This document shows, piece after piece, positions 18,727-28,307 of a stretch of DNA of 64,000 bases. Source of the DNA: Methylorubrum thiocyanatum (GTDB taxonomy: Bacteria > Pseudomonadota > Alphaproteobacteria > Rhizobiales > Beijerinckiaceae); assembly GCA_014138645.1 (NCBI GenBank), contig JACJIB010000002.1, positions 558,001 to 622,000 on the forward strand, in the 5' to 3' direction. The position numbers and the translations under genes were made by a program. How positions within the stretch are numbered: the first letter of the stretch is position 1; each line of letters starts with the position of its first letter. The notes under the pieces are model-generated. The model was not told the origin of the DNA, made no database searches, and saw only the letters and a list, made by a program, of their open reading frames with translations.

Positions 18727-20124
18727 ATGGCCGAAACATTCGACAATCAAACGTTCGGAGTTGGCAACTCAACGACTGGTGTTCTGCTTGGTGTTCCGCT
18801 GACGAACACGACGACGTTTACCGGAACCAATGCGGTGAGCGGGCTTACCGGCGTAACGATTGACGGTGCAGTCGATCAGCCGGGCTCTTCTGTTCAGGTC
18901 GCTCTCAACGTCGGTGGCGTTGCGCAAGCCAGCGTGGCGGGAACTTACCGCGGCTTCAGTCAATCCAGCCCAACCGCGGAGCCGATCTACTATTTCGATA
19001 CGACCGTGGCTGGCGTTGGAACGCCGGTGACCGTCGCTGTCAGCGCGGGGCCCGTTCCTCTATTGAGTGCAGCCGCCCCGATCGACACCTCGAACGTGAC
19101 GGCGCCCGACAGCCCGCTCATCGTCTGCTTCGTGACCGGCACACGGATCCGCACGGAGCGCGGCGAGGTCGCCGTCGAGGATCTGCAGATCGGCGATCTC
19201 GCCGTGACGGCCTCCGGCGCGCACAAGCCCATCCGCTGGATCGGCCACCGCCTCGTCGAGGCGGCCGATCACGCCGACCCGCAGGACGTCTGGCCCGTGC
19301 GCATCACCGCCGGCGCCCTCGCCATGGGCGTGCCGGTCCGCGACCTGCTCGTCTCGCCCGACCACTGCCTCGTGTTCGACGACGTCCTCGTCCCCGCCAA
19401 GCATCTCATCAACGGCGCGACCATCCGCCAGGAGGCGGTCGAGGCGGTCGGCTACTGGCACATCGAACTCGACAGCCACGAGGCTCTGCTCGCCGAAGGC
19501 GCGCCGGCCGAGAGCTACCGCGACTGCGGCATGCACGCCTTCTTCGAGGGGGCCGAAGGCTGGGGCCACCGCGTCGGCGACAAGGCGCCCGTCGCCCTGC
19601 TCGCGCCGCACGCCCTGTCCGGCCCGCGCCTGCACGGCGTCAAGGCGATCCTCATCGCCCGCGCCAAGCATCTGGGCGCGCGCCGTGTCGAGGATCCGGG
19701 CCTGCAGGTCGTGGCCGATGGCCAGGTGCTGACCCCGGCCTCGATCGACAACCGCCGCTTCACCTTCGCGGTGCCCGAGGGCACGCAGACGCTGGTTCTG
19801 CGCTCGCGCAGCTCGGTGCCGGCGCACTGGATCGCCGAGAACGAGGATCGCCGGACGCTCGGCGTGCGGGTGTCCGAGCTGTGCGCCGACGGCACCGCCG
19901 TGGCGATGGCGGACGCGCAGCTGGCGCAAGGCTGGAACGCGGTCGAGCCCAACGGCCAGGAGCGCTGGACCGAGGGCGAGGCGCATCTGCCGGTCTGCCG
20001 CGAGCTGTCGTTCCAGGCCGACTGGTTCCTGGGCTACCCGGTCGAGACCGTGTCGGAGCCGATGCCGGTGAACGCCGCCGTCTCGTTTGCAGCCCCGGTT
20101 CTGCGGCTCGTCGCCAACGGCTGA
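18727..20124 (+). CDS. Hint (hedgehog/intein) domain protein
   Basis: The 465-residue protein has an N-terminal Thr/Gly/Val-rich region of about 130 residues (FDNQTFGVGNSTTGVLLGVP) that looks like an extracellular beta-rich segment, then a Hint domain starting CFVTGTRIRTERGEVAVEDL. In this family the Cys at the domain start performs the N-to-S acyl shift, and a downstream His block (SPDHCLVFDDVLVPAKHLIN) supplies catalysis. No C-extein is evident beyond about 200 residues of family-typical tail. Proteins of this type are common and multicopy in Methylobacterium-like genomes; autoprocessing of a secreted adhesin-like protein is possible but unproven. A clear terminator follows. Confidence 0.85.
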   Translation: MAETFDNQTFGVGNSTTGVLLGVPLTNTTTFTGTNAVSGLTGVTIDGAVDQPGSSVQVALNVGGVAQASVAGTYRGFSQSSPTAEPIYYFDTTVAGVGTPVTVAVSAGPVPLLSAAAPIDTSNVTAPDSPLIVCFVTGTRIRTERGEVAVEDLQIGDLAVTASGAHKPIRWIGHRLVEAADHADPQDVWPVRITAGALAMGVPVRDLLVSPDHCLVFDDVLVPAKHLINGATIRQEAVEAVGYWHIELDSHEALLAEGAPAESYRDCGMHAFFEGAEGWGHRVGDKAPVALLAPHALSGPRLHGVKAILIARAKHLGARRVEDPGLQVVADGQVLTPASIDNRRFTFAVPEGTQTLVLRSRSSVPAHWIAENEDRRTLGVRVSELCADGTAVAMADAQLAQGWNAVEPNGQERWTEGEAHLPVCRELSFQADWFLGYPVETVSEPMPVNAAVSFAAPVLRLVANG

Positions 20125-20158
20125 TCGCAAGCACTTGAACGTCGCACGTCCTCGACAG

Positions 20159-20190
20159 CCCCGCCTCGGTCCGCCGAGGCGGGGTCTCTC
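20159..20190 (+). terminator. Terminator after the Hint-domain gene
   Basis: A perfect 11-bp stem (ccccgcctcgg / ccgaggcgggg at 20159-20169 and 20174-20184) with a TCCG loop is followed by TCTCTC. It lies 34 nt past the stop at 20124. Confidence 0.8.
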
Positions 20191-20367
20191 GCGTCCGGCC
20201 GCCAATCCGTCGATGACGGTTCTGGAGGCTTATCGTCGAACACACGAGTCTGAGGGGCTGCGGGTGCCGGGGGGCGTTCACACGTCCAAGCGACGCACGA
20301 GGCTCATCCATCAAATGAGACGGATCCCGTGCACGTCGCCGCAACCGAGGCATCGTAGCCTCCGGGG

Positions 20368-20739
20368 ATGAGTTCGCCTCACTCCGACCTGCGAATCCTG
20401 GGTGCGGCCGCTGCGCTCGGCGGTTTGATCCTGATGATGTGCGAACCCCAGCCCTCGCTCGCCTCGCTGGGCTGGGGGATCGCCGGTCTGCTGATCTTCG
20501 GAATTTCCCGGCTGGTGCCGGTGCGATCGGACAAGCCGGAGCCGGTCCAGCGAGGGGCTGAGGCGAACGGGTCGTCCCAGGATGCCGCGAGAACGACGCC
20601 GGGGGCCGAGCTGAGCCATCCGATCGATGCCACGCCCGCGGGTCTGCACGCCGCACTCGAGCGGCGCATGCGCGTGGGACGCCCGGCCCACCCATCGATG
20701 CGATCCTCGGTCCTGCCGCCGTCGCGGGCTTTGCGATGA
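20368..20739 (+). CDS. Small membrane protein, unknown function
   Basis: The 123-residue product starts MSSPHSDLRILGAAAALGGL and has two hydrophobic segments in the first 50 residues (LGAAAALGGLILMMC and LGWGIAGLLIFGISRLV), then a polar, disordered-looking C-terminal half. CCGGGG precedes the ATG. No family is recognised. An alternative minus-strand frame over the same DNA gives no plausible protein. Confidence 0.45.
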   Translation: MSSPHSDLRILGAAAALGGLILMMCEPQPSLASLGWGIAGLLIFGISRLVPVRSDKPEPVQRGAEANGSSQDAARTTPGAELSHPIDATPAGLHAALERRMRVGRPAHPSMRSSVLPPSRALR

Positions 20740-20822
20740 CCGTCGGCCGAGTCGAACCTGTCAGAGATCTCTCGGACGTTTGAACGCACCGATGAGGGCG
20801 CGAGAGGTGATCAAGACGGCGC

Positions 20823-21839
20823 TCAGGTTTTCCCGAGCGCGAGCGTTCCATCGTCCATGAACGAGAAGACGATGCCGTGGCTTCGCAGCGCCCTGACTGC
20901 CGCTTGGCAGGCGCGCCGCGAGGCGCTCTCGTCCTCGTCTTCGAGCCGGCGGACGGTCGAGAACGACAGGCCGGCCGCTTCGGCGAGTTGCTGCATCGAC
21001 CAGCCGAGCAGCGCGCGGCCGGCGCGCAGATGCATCCCGCGGACGAGCTGCTCTAGGCTCTGCCGCATCGCATCGGGCGCCATCCCCGTGAGATGAAGGG
21101 GCGCGATGTAGTTCACCCAGCCGTCGGCATCGCCCGCGGTGTTCCGCATCGGCACCATCACCATGCGATAGGGCTTGATCTCGCCGTTGGCCAGGATGAG
21201 GCGGGGGCGTGTGTGGACGACCTTTCGCGCGAGGTAGAGTTCGCGGCCATGGTCGCGCCAGCGCGTGCGCTCCTCTTTCAGAACCGGAAGCGTCGGCTCC
21301 TCAAGCAGTTCCTGCCTCGGCAATCCGACGAGTTCCAGCCACTCCGGCGAGAAGTCGATATAGGGATAGACGGGAGTCACGGAGGTGAATGCGCCCGTCT
21401 GCTCGAAGAGGGTCCTCTTGCGCCGACGCTCAGCCGCCTGCGCACGCGCCAGCATTTCACGGTCGCTCACATCGATCAGCACGCCCATGGCCTGCAGCGG
21501 ACGCCCGCTGGGCGCCACGATCACCTCGCCGCGGCTCATCACGGTGCGCAGGGTCCCGTCCGGACGGATGATCCGGAAGGTCTGCTGCGTCATCTGGCCG
21601 GTCTGGAGCAGTTCCGACGTCGAGGTGACCTTGTCCCGATCCTCCGGGTGAACGAGGGCGAGCAGAAGGCCGTATTCCGCCCGGGCCGTACTCGGCTCGA
21701 GACCGAGGATCCGAAAGAGGCCCGGTGACCAGACGTGCTCGTCCGTGGTGAAGCTCCAGGACCACGTCCCTGTCAGACCGAAGCCTTCGACCAAGCGCAG
21801 AACATCGTCGGATATGAGCGAGGACACGGCCGCGGACAT
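20823..21839 (-). CDS. PAS-domain regulator with C-terminal XRE-type HTH
   Basis: The 338-residue protein has an N-terminal PAS/PAC unit (TGTWSWSFTTDEHVWSPGLF to the PAC segment ending GVLIDVSDRE, residues about 20-130). A second PAS-like region follows (VYPYIDFSPEWLELVGLPRQ, to NYIAPLHL). The C-terminal helix-turn-helix reads RAGRALLGWSMQQLAEAAGL then SFSTVRRLEDED, matching XRE-type DNA-binding domains. There is no kinase or receiver. It is therefore predicted to sense a small ligand or redox state and bind DNA directly. Its upstream DNA (21840-22000) is AT-rich and may carry an autoregulatory site. Confidence 0.8.
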   Translation of the reverse strand: MSAAVSSLISDDVLRLVEGFGLTGTWSWSFTTDEHVWSPGLFRILGLEPSTARAEYGLLLALVHPEDRDKVTSTSELLQTGQMTQQTFRIIRPDGTLRTVMSRGEVIVAPSGRPLQAMGVLIDVSDREMLARAQAAERRRKRTLFEQTGAFTSVTPVYPYIDFSPEWLELVGLPRQELLEEPTLPVLKEERTRWRDHGRELYLARKVVHTRPRLILANGEIKPYRMVMVPMRNTAGDADGWVNYIAPLHLTGMAPDAMRQSLEQLVRGMHLRAGRALLGWSMQQLAEAAGLSFSTVRRLEDEDESASRRACQAAVRALRSHGIVFSFMDDGTLALGKT

Positions 21840-22313
21840 GCGATGTTTTTATTACAAATGATTGTTTGTGTGGACGATTGCCGAGTGTCGCCGATACACA
21901 GCGTTCCCAGGTGTCTACTTGATGTCAATCGGATCGACGCTCTGCGTTGGGATTCCGACAATTCACCTTTTCGGTAATGAAACTGCGACGACGCTGTTGC
22001 GGGACAAGACATGCCCTCCGGCGGGCTCGACCTGCCTGACGGGAATTCGTGTCGAGCCGTTCAAGATCCCTGCCGTCGATCCGTGATCGCCTCCGCGCCG
22101 ATCGGCCGATCTGGCGAGCGGGAACAGACCGAGCCTGCGGCTACGACGGTCGCCGGGACCGGAATGGATAGCGGCGCGCCCTCATCCTGCCCTGTGCCGG
22201 GCTTCGGCGGCGATCGGACTCCGAGGGAGGCGGATCCGGTCGCATGTTGCATCACCCTCCGCCGTGGCGATGGCGGCTTCCGCGACACGTCCGGTCCCTC
22301 CTTGGGACGCGCT
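21840..22313. other. Intergenic region between the PAS-HTH and MFS genes
   Basis: I see no gene in these 474 nt. The first 150 nt are AT-rich and are likely to hold the promoter of the minus-strand PAS-HTH gene; the rest is GC-rich and lies beyond the 3' end of the MFS gene. Confidence 0.35.
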
Positions 22314-23606
22314 TCACGCGTCGCCGACTTGCGTGGTCCTGGCGGGAGCGGGCGCGGTGTCCCTGCCGAGGCGAAGCACTGACAGGCCCGCCATGATCAG
22401 CAGGGCGGCGACGGCGGCGAGTGCGTGGTCGAAGCGGCCGGTCGCGTCGCGGATCCAGCCCATGAGAGCCGGTCCGGCAAAACCGCCGACGCTGCCCAGC
22501 GCGTTGATCAGCGCGATGCCGCCGGCGGCCGCGCTGCCGGTGAGGAGACGAGTGGGCAGCGTCCAGAAGGTCGGCAGGGCCGCGAAGACCCCCAGCGCCG
22601 CCGCGCTCAGCGCCACGATGGTGAGGAGCGGTGTTCCGACTTGGCTCGCGGCCAGAAGGGCGAGGCCGGCGGCCACGGTGGGAAGGGCCACGTGCCGGGT
22701 CCGCTCCCCCGTGCGGTCGGAGTGTCGGGTCCAGGCCAGCATCCCGGCCGCCGACACGAGGTACGGCACGGCCGTCACGAACCCCGTCGCCGTCGTCGTG
22801 AAGCCGAAGGCGCTCACGATCTGCGGCAGCCACAGGCCGATGGCGTAGAGGCCGGTGCTGAGCCCGAAATAGACCAGCCCCAGGCCGAGCACCCGCGGGT
22901 CGAGCAGGGCGCCGCCGAGATGCGCCGTCCGGTGCGGCCGCGAACGGTGATCCTCCGCCATCCGCGCGATGAGGTCCCTGCGCTCGTCGGCGGTCAGCCA
23001 CGAGGCGTTCTCGGGCCGGTCCGTGAGCACGAACAGGGTGGCGAGGCCGAGAAGCAGGCTCGGGGCCGCCTCGAGCAGGTAGAGCCATTGCCACCCGGCG
23101 AGGCCGTGCCAGCCATCGGTGAAGCTCATCATGAGACCGGACAGGGGGGAACCGATGGCGGCCGAGAGCGGCACGGCCATCATGAAGGTGCCGACGATGC
23201 CGGCGCGCTGGCGGGCGGGAAACCAGTAGGTGAGATAGAGGATGATGCCCGGAAAGAAGCCGGCCTCGGCCAAGCCCAGCAGAACCCGCACGAGGTAGAA
23301 CGACCACTCGCCGGTCACGAACGCGGTCGAGGCCGAAACCAGCGACCACGTCACCATGATCCGCGCGATCCAGAGCCGCGCTCCGACGCGTTCGAGGATC
23401 AGGTTGCTCGGAACCTCGAAAGCGACGTAGCCGAGGAAGAACAGGCCGGCCCCGAGCCCGTAGGCGGTCGCCGACAGGCCGAGATCGCGGTTCATGGTCA
23501 GCGCGGCGAAGCCGACATTCACTCTGTCGAGATAGGCGAAGAAGTAGCACAGCATCAGGAAGGGCAGCAGGCGCCGCGCCACCTTGCCCGTCAGCGCATC
23601 CGCCAT
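22314..23606 (-). CDS. MFS transporter, anion:cation symporter type
   Basis: The 430-residue protein has twelve predicted membrane helices. It shows the signature of the anion:cation symporter branch of the major facilitator superfamily: MLCYFFAYLDRVNVGFAALT in TM1, AGLFFLGYVAFEVPSNLILE in TM2, RVLLGLAEAGFFPGIILYLT in TM4-5 and FVLTDRPENASWL in the central loop. Members take up organic anions such as phthalate, tartrate or glucarate with protons; the substrate here cannot be named because no catabolic genes adjoin. Its promoter lies in 23607-23950. Confidence 0.88.
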   Translation of the reverse strand: MADALTGKVARRLLPFLMLCYFFAYLDRVNVGFAALTMNRDLGLSATAYGLGAGLFFLGYVAFEVPSNLILERVGARLWIARIMVTWSLVSASTAFVTGEWSFYLVRVLLGLAEAGFFPGIILYLTYWFPARQRAGIVGTFMMAVPLSAAIGSPLSGLMMSFTDGWHGLAGWQWLYLLEAAPSLLLGLATLFVLTDRPENASWLTADERRDLIARMAEDHRSRPHRTAHLGGALLDPRVLGLGLVYFGLSTGLYAIGLWLPQIVSAFGFTTTATGFVTAVPYLVSAAGMLAWTRHSDRTGERTRHVALPTVAAGLALLAASQVGTPLLTIVALSAAALGVFAALPTFWTLPTRLLTGSAAAGGIALINALGSVGGFAGPALMGWIRDATGRFDHALAAVAALLIMAGLSVLRLGRDTAPAPARTTQVGDA

Positions 23607-23869
23607 CCCGTCGTCCTGTCCGCTCGCTTGCGCGGCCGCGCCGGCCCGTACGGCGCCCCGTCATGATCCTCGAAGCATCGCCGGATGCCGTGCATGGGAC
23701 GCCCTCGTAACGAACTTGCCGGCGGCCGGATAGAAGCCGGCTCGCGCGCTCCGGGTGGGTCGTCGGCCGTCGCGAGCCCGGCGCCCGGAGGATCGGACAA
23801 ACTATGTTATCCGGAACGTGAAGCGAGGCTATTCGCAGGTGATCCTGCCGCCGTGCCACGTCCCGTAAC
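23607..23869. other. Intergenic region between divergent MFS and DUF892 genes
   Basis: No gene is seen. The region should contain the minus-strand MFS promoter and, toward its right end, control sequences of the DUF892 gene. Confidence 0.35.
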
Positions 23870-23896
23870 GGAACTGGCGCCGCGCGGCAGGGCTTT
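23870..23896 (+). promoter_or_regulatory. Candidate EcfG-type promoter of the DUF892 gene
   Basis: GGAAC (23870-23874), an 18-nt spacer and CTTT (23893-23896) lie 56 nt before the ATG at 23952. The -35 element is perfect for alphaproteobacterial general-stress sigma factors (GGAAC-N17/18-cGTT); the -10 element is only a partial match. DUF892 genes are frequent members of that regulon, and an EcfG-like sigma factor is encoded at 36141. Confidence 0.35.
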
Positions 23897-23951
23897 CCTT
23901 GTCACAGGACCGTGCTCCGGCAGGTTCCGAAGACGGTGACAGGAGGACGCC

Positions 23952-24455
23952 ATGGGTTTGTTCACGAAGGACATCAAGTCGTTGGACGACCTCTTCGTGC
24001 ACACGTTGCAGGATATTTATTACGCCGAGAACCAGATCACCAAGGCGCTTCCGACGATGATCGGAAAAGCGACGAATGCGGGCCTGCGCCAAGGCTTCGA
24101 GACGCATCTGCGCGAGACGGAAGGGCAGATCAAACGCCTGGAGCAGGTGTTCGAGATGCACGGTCACAAGCCGAAGGCGGTCAACTGCCCCGCCATCGAC
24201 GGCATCATCAAGGAAGCCAATGAGACCGCGGGCGAAGTCGCCGACAAGGAGGTGCTCGACGCCGCCCTGCTCGCAGCGGCGCAGGCGGTCGAGCACTACG
24301 AGATCGCCCGCTACGGCACCCTCGTCGCCTGGGCCAAGCGGCTCGGACGCGACGATTGCGCCGCGCTGCTTCAGCAGACGCTCGACGAGGAGAAGGCGAC
24401 GGACCAGAAGCTCACGGCACTGGCCGAGAGCCGGGTGAACCAGAAGGCGGCCTGA
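23952..24455 (+). CDS. DUF892 (YciF/YciE-like) ferritin-like protein
   Basis: The 167-residue protein begins MGLFTKDIKSLDDLFVHTLQ and is a four-helix ferritin-like bundle. It has family-typical blocks: DIYYAENQITKALP, FETHLRETEGQIKRLEQVFE, AAAQAVEHYEIARYGTLVAW and LLQQTLDEEKATDQKL. The Glu and His residues in these blocks are the likely di-metal ligands. Homologues are strongly induced in general stress responses; the biochemical role is not established. A strong ribosome site (ACAGGAGGACGCC) precedes the ATG. A tiny proline-rich frame follows two bases after its stop. Confidence 0.92.
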   Translation: MGLFTKDIKSLDDLFVHTLQDIYYAENQITKALPTMIGKATNAGLRQGFETHLRETEGQIKRLEQVFEMHGHKPKAVNCPAIDGIIKEANETAGEVADKEVLDAALLAAAQAVEHYEIARYGTLVAWAKRLGRDDCAALLQQTLDEEKATDQKLTALAESRVNQKAA

Positions 24456-24457
24456 CC

Positions 24458-24604
24458 GTGTCCGAGGATCATCCTCTGCCGCCGGCTCAGGGGCCCGTCC
24501 CGGATCGGGAGCGGCCGCGCGCCGAACCAACGCCCGGCCCCCACTCTCCACCCCCGCCGACCGAGGAGGGAACGCGGCCGCCGGACAAGGAGAAGGGCGG
24601 CTGA
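24458..24604 (+). CDS. Small proline-rich protein
   Basis: This 48-residue frame starts with a GTG two bases after the stop of the DUF892 gene, with AAGGCGG about ten bases upstream, so translational coupling is possible. The product (MSEDHPLPPAQGPVPDRERP) is about one third proline and highly charged, with no membrane segment, and would be disordered. Such tails are common near stress genes in this group, but composition bias alone could leave the frame open. A low-moderate call. Confidence 0.35.
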   Translation: MSEDHPLPPAQGPVPDRERPRAEPTPGPHSPPPPTEEGTRPPDKEKGG

Positions 24605-24770
24605 GCCGCCCCCTCTTCGGCTGGCCTCATCGCCGCCCCGGTACGCCTCAGCGCGGCATCCGCGTGCAGGCAGGGATCCTTGCATGCGAGGATCCCGGCA
24701 CGTGGACGCTTGCGTCCGCTCACGCGACTGCCTCTGATCCGTTCGTACGCCCTCCACGCCGGTACTGCCG

Positions 24771-26267
24771 ATGACCGCCCTCTTCCCCTTCGACAACAGC
24801 TTCGCGCGCCTGCCGGACCGCTTTTTTGCGCGGGTGGTGCCCACGGCGGTCGAGGCGCCGCGGCTCGTGCGGCTGAACCGGACACTTGCCCTCGATCTCG
24901 GCCTTGATCCGGATCGGCTCGAAAGCCCTGAGGGCTTCGACGTCCTGTCCGGGCGGCGCGTTGCGGAAGGCGCGGAGCCACTGGCTGCGGCCTATGCCGG
25001 CCATCAGTTCGGGCAGTTCGTGCCGCAACTCGGCGACGGGCGGGCCATTCTGCTCGGCGAGGTCGTCGGCCGTGACGGGCGCCGCCGCGACATCCAGCTC
25101 AAGGGCTCCGGTCCGACCCCGTTTTCCCGCCGGGGCGACGGGCGCGCCGCCCTTGGGCCGGTGCTGCGCGAATACCTCGTCAGCGAGGCGATGCATGCGC
25201 TCGGCATCCCCACCACCCGCGCACTCGCCGCCGTGACGACCGGCGAGCCGGTGATCCGCGAAACCGTGCTGCCCGGCGCCGTGCTGACCCGGGTCGCGTC
25301 GAGCCACATCCGGGTCGGCTCGTTCCAGTTCTTCGCCGCCCGCGGCGACGTCGAAGGGCTGCGTGCCCTCGCCGACCACGCGATCGCCCGGCACGATCCG
25401 GAGGCGGCGGAAGCCGAAAACCCCTATCGCGCGCTGCTCGAAGGCGTGACCCGCCGCCAAGCCGAGCTGGTGGCCCGCTGGCTCGGCGTCGGCTTCATCC
25501 ACGGAGTGATGAACACCGACAACATGTCGATTGCCGGCGAGACCATCGATTACGGCCCCTGCGCCTTCCTCGATGCTTACGACCCGGCGACCGCCTTCAG
25601 CTCCATCGACCGGCATGGGCGCTACGCCTACGGCAACCAGCCGCGCATCGCGCTGTGGAATCTGACGCGGCTCGCGGAAGCCCTGCTGCCGCTCCTGTCG
25701 GAGGACGAGACCAAGGCCGTCGCGGAGGCCGAGGCAGCCCTGACCGGTTTCGCCGGGCTGTTCGAGGCGGCCTATCACGGTCTCCTCAATCGCAAGCTCG
25801 GCCTCACCACCATGCGCGACGGCGACCCGGCCCTGGCCGGCGACCTCCTGAAAACCATGGCCGAGAACGGGGCCGACTTCACCCTCACCTTCCGCCGTCT
25901 GAGCGCGGCCGCGCCGGGGGCCGGGCCTGCGCCGGAGCCCGAAGCGGTCGAGGCCGTGCGAAGCCTGTTTATCGATCCGACCAGCTTCGATGCCTGGGCC
26001 GAACGCTGGCGGCGCCGGCTCGACGAGGAGCCCGGTTCAGTCGCCGGGCGACAGGCGCTGATGCGGTCGGTCAATCCCGCCTTCATTCCGCGCAATCACC
26101 GCGTCGAGGCGATGATCGAGGCCGCCGTCGAGCGGCAGGACTTCGTGCCGTTCGAAACGCTTCTGACCGTCCTCTCCCACCCCTACGACGACCAGCCCGA
26201 CTTCGCCCAGTTTGCCGAAGCGCCGGAAGGCGGCGGCCGCGGTTACCGCACCTTCTGCGGAACATAA
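24771..26267 (+). CDS. selO: Protein adenylyltransferase SelO (YdiU)
   Basis: SelO is a pseudokinase-fold enzyme that transfers AMP to Ser, Thr or Tyr of target proteins and takes part in oxidative-stress responses. The 498-residue product has the family beginning ([13 protein letters not shown]), [40 protein letters not shown] with the ATP-contacting Lys, [13 protein letters not shown] and [11 protein letters not shown] at the inverted active site, and ends YRTFCGT. The Cys in this terminal motif occupies the position of selenocysteine in eukaryotic SelO. It has its own upstream region and no operon partner. Confidence 0.96.
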   Translation: MTALFPFDNSFARLPDRFFARVVPTAVEAPRLVRLNRTLALDLGLDPDRLESPEGFDVLSGRRVAEGAEPLAAAYAGHQFGQFVPQLGDGRAILLGEVVGRDGRRRDIQLKGSGPTPFSRRGDGRAALGPVLREYLVSEAMHALGIPTTRALAAVTTGEPVIRETVLPGAVLTRVASSHIRVGSFQFFAARGDVEGLRALADHAIARHDPEAAEAENPYRALLEGVTRRQAELVARWLGVGFIHGVMNTDNMSIAGETIDYGPCAFLDAYDPATAFSSIDRHGRYAYGNQPRIALWNLTRLAEALLPLLSEDETKAVAEAEAALTGFAGLFEAAYHGLLNRKLGLTTMRDGDPALAGDLLKTMAENGADFTLTFRRLSAAAPGAGPAPEPEAVEAVRSLFIDPTSFDAWAERWRRRLDEEPGSVAGRQALMRSVNPAFIPRNHRVEAMIEAAVERQDFVPFETLLTVLSHPYDDQPDFAQFAEAPEGGGRGYRTFCGT

Positions 26268-26445
26268 GAATGAATACTTTCCTTGAAAAGCTCCATCGAG
26301 AACGGGTCAGGGATAGTTTAGTTCAATAACATGCGTAACATTTTCGACAAAATTTGGATATCTTGAAGTCAATCCTTCGGTAAGGATGCGTGCCTCATCC
26401 CCGTTCCGTCCTCTCGTCTTCTAGGATGTGTTCGGGGTTGTCGTT

Positions 26446-28098
26446 ATGGCTGAAACCGTCCGCTTGAATCAGGCGGTTCGACTGTCGCTGGCCGGTCGCG
26501 TGGCGCTCCTCGGCAGCTTCTTCGTGCTGCTCGCGAGCCTGACCGTCGGCGGCTATCTGCTGTTCGAGGCGCGCGCCGTCATGCACGCCCGTGCCGCCGA
26601 TGCGCTCGACAGCAGCATGCGGTTGCTCCGAGCCGGCATCGAGCAGGAGGCCGCGGGCGCGGATCTCACGCGCGCCGTCGATCGGGTCGAGAGCGTCACG
26701 GGCGGCACCGCAACGGTCTTCACCGGCGAGGTTCGCTCCGCCACCACCGTTCGCAAGCCCGACGGCGGCCGCGCCGTCGGTACCCGGCTCGCGCCCGGCC
26801 CCGTCCACGACACGGTGCTCGGCCTCGGCAAGACGTATCGCGGTGAGGCCGACATCCTCGGCACGTCCTACCTCACGCTCTACGAGCCGCTCCTGGGCAC
26901 GGACGGGCACGCCACCGGCATCGTCTATGTCGGATTGAAGCGGGCCGACGTCCTCGCCGGGCTCGACCGGATGATGTGGCAGGCGGCTCTGGTCGGCGGC
27001 GGGATGATCCTCGCCGCGATGGTTCTCCTCCGCCTCGCGATCCGACGGACGCTGCGCCCGCTCGACGGGCTCGGCACCGCGATGACGCGGCTTGCCGACG
27101 GTGACGTGACGGTGGCGGTGCCCGGCCTGGACCGGCGCGATGAGGTCGGCCGCATGGCCGCCGCCGTGCAGGTGTTCAAGAACAGCCTGATCCGAAACCG
27201 GCACTTGGAACAGGAGGGGGCCGGCGCCCGCGCCGCTGCCGAGATCGAGCGCCGACACGCGCTCGACGCGATGGCCGAGGGATTCGAGCATGCGGTCGGC
27301 GGCATCGTCGGCATGGTGGCGTCCTCGGCCACCGAGTTGCAAGTCACCGCCGAAGCCATGGCGGCGACCGCGCGGCAGACGGCGAGCCGCTCCGGTCATG
27401 TCGCCGAGGCCGCCGAGGAAGCCGCCGCAAATGTCGGAACCGTGGCGGCGGCGGCCGAGCAGCTCGGCGCTTCGGTGCAGGAGATCGGCCGCCAAGTGTC
27501 GAACTCGTCCGATCTCGCCGCGATCGCCGTCTCCGAGGCGGATCGCACCGGGATCCTGGTCTACGAACTCGATGCGGTCGTCAGCCGGATCGGCGACGTG
27601 GTCGGCCTGATCGCGACCATTGCCGGTCAGACCAACCTGTTGGCACTCAACGCCACCATCGAGGCGGCGCGGGCGGGTGAGGCGGGCCGCGGCTTCGCCG
27701 TGGTCGCGGCGGAGGTGAAGGAACTCGCCAACCAGACAGCCCGGGCGACCGAGGAGATCTCCGGGCAGATCGGCCGGGTTCAGGGCGCGACCGGACAGGC
27801 GGTCGCGGCGATCGGCGGCATCACCGCCCGCATCCGCGAGATCAGCGGCGTCGCCACCGGCATCGCGGCGGCGGTCGAGCAGCAGGGTGCGGCGACCCAG
27901 GAGATCGTGCGCAACGTCGCCCGGGCCGCGACCGGCACCGGTGCGGTGACGTCGAACATCGTCGGCGTGGCGCGCGCCTCCGACGAGACCGGGGCGGCGG
28001 CCGCCCAGGTGCTTGCTTCGGCCTCGGAGCTGTCGCGGCAATCCGAGCATCTGAGCGCGGAAGTGGCCCGCTTCCTCGGCACGGTGCGAGCGGCCTGA
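26446..28098 (+). CDS. Methyl-accepting chemotaxis protein
   Basis: The 550-residue receptor has TM1 (residues about 16-37), a periplasmic single-Cache-like domain ([47 protein letters not shown]), TM2 ([19 protein letters not shown]), a HAMP domain and a cytoplasmic signalling domain. The hairpin tip reads [20 protein letters not shown], slightly varied from the consensus [16 protein letters not shown]. No CheR-binding pentapeptide ends the protein. A GTG at 26428 is an alternative start. AT-rich DNA upstream (26260-26400) probably contains the promoter. The ligand is unknown; small carboxylates are common for this sensor class. There are no che genes nearby. Confidence 0.9.
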   Translation: MAETVRLNQAVRLSLAGRVALLGSFFVLLASLTVGGYLLFEARAVMHARAADALDSSMRLLRAGIEQEAAGADLTRAVDRVESVTGGTATVFTGEVRSATTVRKPDGGRAVGTRLAPGPVHDTVLGLGKTYRGEADILGTSYLTLYEPLLGTDGHATGIVYVGLKRADVLAGLDRMMWQAALVGGGMILAAMVLLRLAIRRTLRPLDGLGTAMTRLADGDVTVAVPGLDRRDEVGRMAAAVQVFKNSLIRNRHLEQEGAGARAAAEIERRHALDAMAEGFEHAVGGIVGMVASSATELQVTAEAMAATARQTASRSGHVAEAAEEAAANVGTVAAAAEQLGASVQEIGRQVSNSSDLAAIAVSEADRTGILVYELDAVVSRIGDVVGLIATIAGQTNLLALNATIEAARAGEAGRGFAVVAAEVKELANQTARATEEISGQIGRVQGATGQAVAAIGGITARIREISGVATGIAAAVEQQGAATQEIVRNVARAATGTGAVTSNIVGVARASDETGAAAAQVLASASELSRQSEHLSAEVARFLGTVRAA

Positions 28099-28110
28099 AG
28101 CAGAAGGGTG

Positions 28111-28147
28111 TTGAGGCGGCGGATTATCTCAAGCTTTGCCGCCTCAA
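28111..28147. terminator. Perfect inverted repeat after the chemoreceptor gene
   Basis: Ten-bp arms (ttgaggcggc / gccgcctcaa, 28111-28120 and 28138-28147) enclose a 17-nt loop, 12 nt past the stop. No T run follows, so it is a possible terminator or 3'-end stabiliser rather than a certain one. Confidence 0.5.
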
Positions 28148-28256
28148 ACACGTTGATCGCGGATTGACGGGCGGGTGCGCATCGCTTAATCCCCGCCCCT
28201 CACTTGCTGAGTGTCACTTGCCGAAGGTCGGCGAGGTCTCGGCGGACGGATCGACG

Positions 28257-28307
28257 ATGCGCACGGTTCTTATCGTAGTGGAAGCGCCACGGACGGGGCG
28301 GGCTTGA
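28257..28307 (+). CDS. ilvB leader peptide (attenuator control peptide)
   Basis: A 16-codon frame encodes [16 protein letters not shown]. Codons 4-8 are Val-Leu-Ile-Val-Val, an uninterrupted run of the three branched-chain amino acids made by the downstream pathway. It ends at 28307 inside the first of a series of hairpins that leads to a T-tailed terminator before ilvB. This is the classical architecture in which ribosome stalling at starvation codons favours antitermination. The peptide is too short for ordinary gene finding and has not been shown experimentally here; the codon run and its placement make chance unlikely. Confidence 0.82.
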   Translation: MRTVLIVVEAPRTGRA

